A stretch of DNA of 64,000 nt from Amycolatopsis sp. NBC_00345 (lineage in GTDB: Bacteria; Actinomycetota; Actinomycetes; Mycobacteriales; Pseudonocardiaceae), in NCBI RefSeq assembly GCF_036116635.1, contig NZ_CP107995.1, forward strand, positions 1,550,001 through 1,614,000, given 5' to 3'. Below the pieces are notes generated by a model. That model had not been told where the DNA came from, made no database searches, and saw only the letters and a program-made list of their open reading frames with translations. Of the stretch, positions 58,610-64,000 are shown piece after piece; the stretch's first letter is position 1, and every line of letters starts with the position of its first letter. The position numbers and the translations under genes were made by a program.

Positions 58610-59842
58610 ATGGACGGACTCAGCCGGCGCAAGATGTTGATGGTGGGCGGCGGGGCGCTGGGGGCGCTCGCCTCGCTGGGCGCGGCCGCACCGGCCCGGG
58701 CATTGGCCGCCTGGACCTGGGGACCGAGCGGTTCGGTGGCCGGTTCGGGCGCGGGCGCCGACCCTCGCGGGGTGTGGGACGCCGAAGCGGATCCGCTGGT
58801 GGCCTCGCTCCTCGAACGGGGTGAGGTGCCGCGGGTCAACGAGCTGCTGCGGACCTGGACGCGGAACGACCAGCCGTTGCCGGCCGGGCTGCCCGGCGAC
58901 CTGCACGCGTTCATCGAGCAGGCGCGCCGGCTGCCGTCGTGGGCCGACCCCGCGAAACTGGCCCGGGTGGCCGACTTCACCAAGGCCAAGGGCACGTACC
59001 TCATCCTCGGCTACGGGCTGGGCAGCGGGATGATGAGCACCGCCATCCCCGGCGAGGCCCGGGCCGTCTACTACTCCAAGGGCGGCGCGGCCATGAAGGA
59101 CCGCGTCGCCAAGACCACCAAGCTCGGCATCGACCTGCACGAGCTGAACGCCTTCCAGCCCGACGGCCACATCATGGTCACCGCGGTCAAGACCCGGCTG
59201 GTGCACGCCGCGGTCCGGCACCTGCTGCCGCAGTCCCCGGGCTGGTCCCGGACCGGCGGCGGCCGGATCCCGATCAGCCAGAACGAAATCCTGATCACCT
59301 GGCACAGCCTGCCCACGTTCGTCAGGCGCAAGCTGACCGAGTGGCAGGTCCCGCTGAGCGCCGCGGAGTCCGACGCGTTCCTGCACCTGTGGCAGGTGAA
59401 CGCGCACCTGCTCGGCGTCCTGGACGAGTACATCCCCGCGTCCTGGGCGGCGGCCGAAGCGCAGTCGAAGCAGATCCTGGACCCGGCGATGGGGCCGACG
59501 CCGGAGGGCGGCGACCTGGCCGAAACGCTGCTCACGATGGCCAGCCAGGCCGCCGGTCCCGCCGCGCCCATCGGCCGGTCCCTGCTCAACGCGCTGACCC
59601 GGTACGTGGCCGGCGACCAGGTCGCCGACTGGGTGGCCGTGCCACGTGAGCCGGTCTGGGATCCGTTGATCAGCATGGGTTTCCCGCAGTTCGTGGCGCT
59701 GCGCGAGAAGCTCATCCCGCTGCCGTTGATCCCGCCGATCGCCTGGACCCTCGACGAGGCCATCCGTCAGCTGATGATGTTCTACCTGTCCGAGGGAAAG
59801 CCGGTCGACATCGTGATCCCGGACGTCAACCGGCCGTCCTGA
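58610..59842 (+). CDS. lcp: Latex clearing protein (Lcp)-like haem oxygenase, DUF2236
   Basis: 410 residues; Lcp of Streptomyces is about 407. Lcp is a secreted b-type cytochrome that cleaves cis-1,4-polyisoprene (rubber) with O2. A Tat signal (LSRRKMLMVGG then ARALA) fits export. The mature part has long stretches typical of Lcp: LPSWADPAKLAR, GLGSGMMSTAIPGEARAVYYSKGG, the haem-pocket helix VTAVKTRLVHAAVRHLLP (Lys-Thr and His of the family) and ILITWHSLPTF; it ends IVIPDVNRPS. AAAGAGGAG precedes ATG 58610. The sigma-factor gene follows after about 20 bp, possibly co-transcribed. Confidence 0.9.
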   Translation: MDGLSRRKMLMVGGGALGALASLGAAAPARALAAWTWGPSGSVAGSGAGADPRGVWDAEADPLVASLLERGEVPRVNELLRTWTRNDQPLPAGLPGDLHAFIEQARRLPSWADPAKLARVADFTKAKGTYLILGYGLGSGMMSTAIPGEARAVYYSKGGAAMKDRVAKTTKLGIDLHELNAFQPDGHIMVTAVKTRLVHAAVRHLLPQSPGWSRTGGGRIPISQNEILITWHSLPTFVRRKLTEWQVPLSAAESDAFLHLWQVNAHLLGVLDEYIPASWAAAEAQSKQILDPAMGPTPEGGDLAETLLTMASQAAGPAAPIGRSLLNALTRYVAGDQVADWVAVPREPVWDPLISMGFPQFVALREKLIPLPLIPPIAWTLDEAIRQLMMFYLSEGKPVDIVIPDVNRPS

Positions 59843-59864
59843 GGAGGCAGTGCACACTGGGCCC

Positions 59865-60749
59865 ATGCAGGAGACCGTCGGCGGGGACCTCGATGGCGCG
59901 GCCGCGGTGTTCGCCGGGATCCGGCCGAGGCTGTTCGGCATCGCCTACCGGATGACGGGCAGCGCGGTCGACGCCGAGGATCTGGTGCAGGAGACGTGGC
60001 TGCGCTGGCAGAACTGCGACCGGTCCGCGGTGGCCGAGCCGGGGGCCTACCTCGCGACGGCGATCACGCGGCTGGCGATCAACGCCGGGCAGACCGCCCG
60101 CGCGCGGCACGAGGCCTACGTCGGGCCGTGGCTGCCCGAGCCCGTCGACACCTCCGCGGACCCGCAGCTGGGCGCGGAACGGGGCGCGGCGCTGGAGTTC
60201 GCGGTCCTGCTCCTGCTGGAGAAGCTCTCGCCCACCGAGCGGGCGGCGTACGTGCTGAGGGAGGCGTTCGACTACCCGTACCACCAGATCGCCGAGATCG
60301 TGCGGACCACGGAGGTCGCCGCACGCCAGCTCGTCAGCCGCGGGCGCAAACGGCTGGCCGCCGAGCGCCGGACGCCGGCGAGCGCGCCCGAGCAGCGGCG
60401 GCTGCTGACCGCGTTCGTGGCCGCCGCCCGGGCCGGTGACCTCTCGGCGCTGGAGGACCTGTTCGCGGCGGACGTGGTGAGCTACTCCGACAGTGGTGGC
60501 GCGGTGCGCGCTTCGCGGATTCCGGTCCACGGCGCGACGACGGTGGCGAAGTACCTGCGGGCGTTCGCGGACCGGTTCTGGGCCGGCGTCGACGTCTCGT
60601 GGGTGGAGGCGAACGGCGGGCCCGGTGCGTTGCTCCGGCGGGACGGCGAGGCCTTCGCCGTGGTCACCGTCACGGCTTCGGCCGAGGGGATCGAGCAGGT
60701 GCTCTGGATGATGAACCCCGGCAAGCTCGGCGCGATCACCCGGTCCTGA
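59865..60749 (+). CDS. ECF41/SigJ-like sigma factor with C-terminal SnoaL-like domain
   Basis: 294 residues. Sigma-2 (RLFGIAYRMTGSAVDAEDLVQ), sigma-4 (LSPTERAAYVLREAFDYPYHQIAEIV) and a fused ~120-residue SnoaL-like domain (AFVAAARAGDLSALEDLF to the end), the mark of ECF41. The domain's regulatory motifs appear as YSDSGG (usually DGGG) and NPGKL (usually NPDK), each with one change. ECF41 factors have no separate anti-sigma; the SnoaL domain does this job, and they typically sit beside an oxidoreductase/epimerase/decarboxylase gene, as here. Start uncertain: ATG 59865, or GTG 59850 only 2 nt after AGGAGG. Confidence 0.9.
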   Translation: MQETVGGDLDGAAAVFAGIRPRLFGIAYRMTGSAVDAEDLVQETWLRWQNCDRSAVAEPGAYLATAITRLAINAGQTARARHEAYVGPWLPEPVDTSADPQLGAERGAALEFAVLLLLEKLSPTERAAYVLREAFDYPYHQIAEIVRTTEVAARQLVSRGRKRLAAERRTPASAPEQRRLLTAFVAAARAGDLSALEDLFAADVVSYSDSGGAVRASRIPVHGATTVAKYLRAFADRFWAGVDVSWVEANGGPGALLRRDGEAFAVVTVTASAEGIEQVLWMMNPGKLGAITRS

Positions 60750-60791
60750 GCCCGTTTCGCGCCCGGGCTGCCGGACGAGTCCCACGGCGGC

Positions 60792-60820
60792 TGTCACAGA
60801 TTCCGGTCCGGTCTGGTCCT
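60792..60820 (+). promoter_or_regulatory. ECF41/SigJ-type promoter of the NmrA-like gene
   Basis: CTGTCACA, then 16 nt counted from GTCACA (60793-60798), then GGTCCT (60815-60820), close to the SigJ pattern GTCACA-N16-CGTCCT. It is 59 bp before the ATG of the NmrA-like gene. Confidence 0.7.
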
Positions 60821-60879
60821 AGCTGGTGGTTGTCCGAAGTCCCCGGATCAGCGGGGGACATTCACCGAAGGGGTTCAGC

Positions 60880-61635
60880 ATGAAGATCGTCGTCGTCGGC
60901 GGTACCGGCCTGATCGGCTCGCAGGTCGTCCGCAGGCTGACCGAGCACGGCCACGAGGCAGTGGCGGCGTCGCCCGCGTCGGGCGTGGACACGATCACCG
61001 GGGAAGGCCTCAAGGAGGTGCTGCAGGGTGCCCGGGTGGTGGTCGACGTGTCGAACTCGCCGTCGTTCGCCGACGACGACGTGATGGCGTTCTTCCGGAC
61101 TGCCACCGGAAACCTGGTCGAGGCGGCCGGGGCGGCGGGCGTGGGGCACTACGTCGCGCTGTCGGTGGTCGGGAGCGACCGGCTGCCCGAAGCCGGTTAC
61201 CTGCGGGCGAAGGTGGTGCAGGAAGACCTGATCAAGCAGTCGGGCATCCCGTTCTCGCTCGTGCGCGCCACGCAGTTCTTCGAGTTCGTCGGCGGCATCG
61301 CCGACTCGTCCGCCGAGGGCACCACGGTCCGGCTCCCGGGCGCGGGCGTGCAGCCGATCGCGGCCGCGGACGTGGCCGCGGTGGTGGCGCGGACCGCGGC
61401 CGGCGAGCCGCTCGGCGGCACGGTCGAGATCGCCGGCCCGGAAGTGTTCGGAATGGACGAATGGGTCCGCACGGGCCTGGCCTTCCGCCACGACGCGCGC
61501 GAGGTCGTGACCGACGCCGAAGCCCGCTACTTCGGTGCGAAGCCAGGCAAAGACGGTCTGCTGCCCGGCCCGGGCGCCCAGCTGTCCGAGACCCGTTTCG
61601 CGGACTGGCTCCCGGTTAACCCGCCGGTGAAGTGA
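60880..61635 (+). CDS. NmrA-like NAD(P)-binding oxidoreductase, ECF41 partner
   Basis: 251 residues, atypical SDR. The Rossmann motif GGTGLIGSQV starts at residue 8; YLRAKVVQEDLIKQSGIPFSLVRATQFFEF is typical of NmrA/SDR-a5-like proteins, and no catalytic YxxxK of classical SDRs is evident. Preceded by an ECF41-type promoter and next to the sigma gene, matching the conserved ECF41-oxidoreductase pair. GAAGGGG lies before ATG 60880. Substrate unknown. Confidence 0.9.
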   Translation: MKIVVVGGTGLIGSQVVRRLTEHGHEAVAASPASGVDTITGEGLKEVLQGARVVVDVSNSPSFADDDVMAFFRTATGNLVEAAGAAGVGHYVALSVVGSDRLPEAGYLRAKVVQEDLIKQSGIPFSLVRATQFFEFVGGIADSSAEGTTVRLPGAGVQPIAAADVAAVVARTAAGEPLGGTVEIAGPEVFGMDEWVRTGLAFRHDAREVVTDAEARYFGAKPGKDGLLPGPGAQLSETRFADWLPVNPPVK

Positions 61636-61639
61636 TGCT

Positions 61640-61669
61640 GGGGAGGCCGGTCTCGCGGCCGGCCTCCCC
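61640..61669. terminator. Bidirectional terminator hairpin
   Basis: GGGGAGGCCGG (61640-61650) pairs perfectly with 61659-61669 around an 8-nt loop, between the convergent NmrA-like and cupin genes. Confidence 0.8.
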
Positions 61670-61677
61670 ACGGGCGG

Positions 61678-62112
61678 TCAGGGGCGAGGCGCGCGACGGT
61701 CCCGCCGCTGCTCCAGCTCCTCCGCGCTGACCGGGACGAGCATCGGCTGGCCGGGCGCGCAGAACATGGTCACCACGAAGGCGGACTCGGCGTCGGCGAG
61801 ATTGTTGCCGTCCTGGTAGTGGATGACGTCGTAACCCGGCTCCCAGAAGGCCTCGCCGGCCTTGACCACGCGCTGCGGCTCGCCTTCGAGCTCGAAGATG
61901 ATCTCGCCCTTGACGACGTAGCCGAAGGCCGGACCGGAGTGACGGTGCGGCGGCGCGCCCTCGCTGCCGGGCGGCAGGGTGACCAGGATCGTCATCGCCT
62001 CGGCCCCGGCCGGCATCGGCGGCGCGCCGGGAACGGTGGCCACCAGGTCGATCCGGGGCGGCGGTGTGGTCGAACCGGGGTTCTCGAGGTGGTGCGAATG
62101 GGCGGTGCTCAT
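61678..62112 (-). CDS. Small cupin-domain protein
   Basis: 144 residues from ATG 62112; GTG 62121 is an alternative but has only 2 nt to AAAGGA. Single cupin barrel with motif 1 GAPPHRHSGPAFGYVVKGE and motif 2 WEPGYDVIHYQDGNNLADAES, giving His/Glu/His ligands for a metal. No signal peptide. Role unknown; such cupins often isomerise or oxygenate small molecules. Its promoter carries the same CTGTCACA-N16 element as the NmrA-like gene, so it is probably a second target of the ECF41 sigma factor. Confidence 0.87.
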   Translation of the reverse strand: MSTAHSHHLENPGSTTPPPRIDLVATVPGAPPMPAGAEAMTILVTLPPGSEGAPPHRHSGPAFGYVVKGEIIFELEGEPQRVVKAGEAFWEPGYDVIHYQDGNNLADAESAFVVTMFCAPGQPMLVPVSAEELEQRRDRRAPRP

Positions 62113-62158
62113 GGGATTCACTGTCCTTTGTGGTCGGTTCGAGGTGCTTCCGCCGGCT

Positions 62159-62188
62159 AAGACAAGACAGTGGCCCGATGTGTGACAG
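62159..62188 (-). promoter_or_regulatory. ECF41/SigJ-type promoter of the cupin gene
   Basis: On the minus strand CTGTCACA (complement of 62181-62188), 16 nt counted from GTCACA, then TGTCTT (complement of 62159-62164). It shares eight identical bases and the same spacing with the element at 60792-60820. It lies about 40-45 bp before the cupin start. Confidence 0.65.
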
Positions 62189-62204
62189 ATGGGCGGGGGC
62201 TCGG

Positions 62205-64000
62205 TCAGAGTGCGAGTTCGCGCAGCTGACGGCGGGAGGTGATGCCCAGCTTGCGGTAGATGTTGCGCAGGTGGGTGTCGATCGTGCGCGGGCTGAGGAA
62301 CAGGGACGCGGCGACTTCCTTGGAGGTGGCGCCGGCGGCGACCTTCCCGACGATCAGCCGTTCCTGGGCGGTGAGCCGCTCACGCGGGTCCGTGCCGTCC
62401 TGGCGCGGGCGCTGCCCGGTGGCGATCAGTTCGCGGGCCGCCCGGGCGGCGAACGCGGTCGCGCCGCGCGCGGTCAGCGTTTCGTGCGCGGCCTGCAGTT
62501 CGGCGCGGGCCTCGGCGCGGCGGCCTTCGCGGCGTAGCCACTCCCCGTACGTCAGGCGCGCGCGGCCGTAGTGCATTCGCGCCTCGGTCCGGGCGAGCAG
62601 GTCGATCGCCTCCCGGTAGCGGCTGTCCGTGCGTTCCGACGCCGGATCGAGCAGTGCCTGCGCGAGCAGGTGCGTGGCGACGGACCACCCGGTGGGGCCG
62701 ACGCGCGCCCGGGCTTCGAGCCGGGCCAGCGACGCGGCGGCGGCCTCCGGACGGCCGGTCCGCGCGGCCGCCTCCACCAGCTCTTCGTCGAGGTGCCAGA
62801 TCACGTAGGAGCCGCGCAGTTCCTGTTCCTGGGCGGCGAGCCCGGCGTCGAGCGCGGCCGGGTACTCGCTGAGCCCGTTGCGCAGCACCGTGGTCGCGTA
62901 GAGCTCGGCGAGCACCTCGTCGCGGCCGACCCGGCGGTGCATCCGGTCCCGCAGCTCGCCGAACCGGCCGGCGTCGCCGCGCCAGCCGGCCAGGATGAGC
63001 TCGGAGCCGGCGAAGTTGACGGTGCCCACCGCCTCGTCCACCGCGTGGGCTTCTTCGAGGCTCCCGGCCGCTTCCTCGAACTGGCCGAGAACGGTCCTGG
63101 CGACCGCGTGGATCTGCAGGGCCTGGGACAGCACGGTGAAGGCGCCCCGCGCGCGGGCCAGCTCGACCTGCCGGGCCGAGATCACCGCCGCGGACTCCTC
63201 GTCGGCCAGGTCGATCGCCATCAGGCAGGCGAGTTCCATCCACCACGGGTCCTCCGCGGTGCGGAACGCTGCCACCGCGCGCTGCATCGTGGGCACCGCT
63301 TCCCCAGCCGGCACAAGGACCTGGTCGAGCAACGCGTCCAGCAGCAGGTCGACCGGGCGCGGCTGCTGCCGTCGCGGTGCCTGCTCGCGGATGCGCGCGC
63401 CGAGCCGGCGCAGGCGCCCCGGCAGGCGGTCGACGAACATGGCCGAGGCGAAGGCTTCGAGGTAGGTCTCCCTGGCCTGGTCGGGCGGGAGGCCGGCGGC
63501 CGCGTCGACCAGCGTGGCGGTGGCGTCCGCGCTGCGGGTGAGGTGGAAGTCGATCAGGGCGCGCTGCAGGCGGGCGTCGGCGCGGTCGGCCGGCTCCATC
63601 GGGCGGCGCTCGGCCTGCGTCAGCAGCTCACGGGCCGCCGCGGGCGCGCCCGAATGCAGCCGCGCCCGGGCCGCGGCGAGCATCCGCCCGGCTTGCCGGG
63701 TGGGGTCGGGGGTCAGCTCCGCCGAGCGTTCGAGGAACGCCGAGGCCGCGGCGAGACCGCCCCGCCGTTGCGCCCGCCCCGCCGAACGGGCCAGCTCCGC
63801 GGCGACTTCCTCGTCGGTGTCGACGACGGAGTGGGCACGGTGCCAGGCCCGGCGGTCGGGATCGGTCTCCGGGTCGGTGGCCTCGGCGAGCGCGGCGTGG
63901 ACGCGCCTGCGGGTTTCGGGGGTGGCCGAGTGGTAGGCACCGGAGCGGACGAGCGGATGGCGGAAGCGCAGCCGGGAACCGAGGCTGATCAGCCCCTCGT
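62205..64000 (-). CDS. LuxR-family (LAL-type) large regulator, C-terminal part, runs off the window
   Basis: At least 598 codons; the frame stays open to the right edge (from FRHPLVRSGAYHSATPETRRRVHAALAEA), so the N-terminal ATPase domain and the start lie beyond 64000. The visible part is a long TPR-like/helical region (repeated Ala/Leu/Arg-rich helices, e.g. LLTQAERRPMEPADRADARLQRAL) followed by a C-terminal LuxR helix-turn-helix: LTAQERLIVGKVAAGATSKEVAASLFLSPRTIDTHLRNIYRKLGI. Typical of LAL/MalT-like activators with ATP-dependent switching. A methionine at 63683 is internal, not the start. Its target is unknown; the cupin gene follows after 92 bp in the same direction. Confidence 0.93.
   Translation of the reverse strand, partial: EGLISLGSRLRFRHPLVRSGAYHSATPETRRRVHAALAEATDPETDPDRRAWHRAHSVVDTDEEVAAELARSAGRAQRRGGLAAASAFLERSAELTPDPTRQAGRMLAAARARLHSGAPAAARELLTQAERRPMEPADRADARLQRALIDFHLTRSADATATLVDAAAGLPPDQARETYLEAFASAMFVDRLPGRLRRLGARIREQAPRRQQPRPVDLLLDALLDQVLVPAGEAVPTMQRAVAAFRTAEDPWWMELACLMAIDLADEESAAVISARQVELARARGAFTVLSQALQIHAVARTVLGQFEEAAGSLEEAHAVDEAVGTVNFAGSELILAGWRGDAGRFGELRDRMHRRVGRDEVLAELYATTVLRNGLSEYPAALDAGLAAQEQELRGSYVIWHLDEELVEAAARTGRPEAAAASLARLEARARVGPTGWSVATHLLAQALLDPASERTDSRYREAIDLLARTEARMHYGRARLTYGEWLRREGRRAEARAELQAAHETLTARGATAFAARAARELIATGQRPRQDGTDPRERLTAQERLIVGKVAAGATSKEVAASLFLSPRTIDTHLRNIYRKLGITSRRQLRELAL

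Noticed and set aside
63681..63683. ATG at 63683 as start of the LuxR-type regulator
   Set aside because: The frame is open and protein-like through to the window edge, so this methionine is internal.

Overview
The window is high-GC actinobacterial DNA, most likely from a Pseudonocardiaceae member such as Amycolatopsis. The evidence is the strongly G/C-biased third codon positions, a ClpC1-type unfoldase, many ATGA/GTGA-overlapping operons, probable leaderless starts (TANNNT about 6-8 nt before the start codon), F420/P450/TetR/HxlR-rich gene content, an enediyne PKS cassette and a recurring 12-bp palindrome-like word (TCCACAGTGGAC). I see no rRNA, tRNA or CRISPR array.

Layout. 1-5.9 kb holds a MetE-like methyltransferase, an MDMPI/SCP2-like protein, clpC and an HxlR regulator. 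6.5-10.5 kb is a translationally coupled four-gene operon: an unassigned protein with an HDxxGH/TExxGQ signature, a SufS-like PLP enzyme, a SAM methyltransferase and a cystathionine gamma-lyase/synthase-like PLP enzyme. I regard it as a candidate undescribed small biosynthetic pathway. 10.6-12.0 kb is a divergent SDR/TetR pair with two matching operators. 12.0-16.7 kb is a tldD-tldE-adenosine deaminase operon divergent from a second HxlR regulator.

16.97-26.66 kb carries the complete five-gene enediyne warhead cassette in canonical order (E3/UnbL DUF1702, E4/UnbV, E5/UnbU, PksE, E10 thioesterase). No accessory enediyne genes flank it, and the PksE C-terminus appears to lack the catalytic part of its phosphopantetheinyl transferase domain. 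It is followed by an Eis-like acetyltransferase, a DtxR/IdeR-boxed siderophore-type ABC system (lipoprotein plus two permeases, no ATPase gene), an F420-dependent LLM oxidoreductase and a P450/reductase/ferredoxin operon.

35.3-44.4 kb encodes an orphan NarL-type histidine kinase and an envelope-glycosylation operon: GT2-GtrA, GT39, an OmpR/EnvZ-type two-component system and a multispanning transferase, several with expanded Gly-rich segments. 44.7-46.7 kb contains an SOS-boxed DUF222-HNH protein and a deletion scar joining two truncated genes. 46.8-52.5 kb is a cobalamin riboswitch followed by a coupled peptide/nickel-type ABC importer operon with an embedded methyltransferase.

52.5-64 kb contains a GNAT, a membrane protein, a TIGR03084-like protein, a frameshifted serine hydrolase with an IS5-family element inserted exactly at its stop codon, a MarR regulator, a TetR/latex-clearing-protein (Lcp) pair with a clear promoter and operator, and an ECF41-type sigma factor. 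A nearby NmrA-like oxidoreductase gene and a cupin gene both carry matching ECF41/SigJ-type promoters. A LuxR (LAL) regulator runs off the right edge.

All calls come from reading the sequence and from remembered family features; no database search was run.
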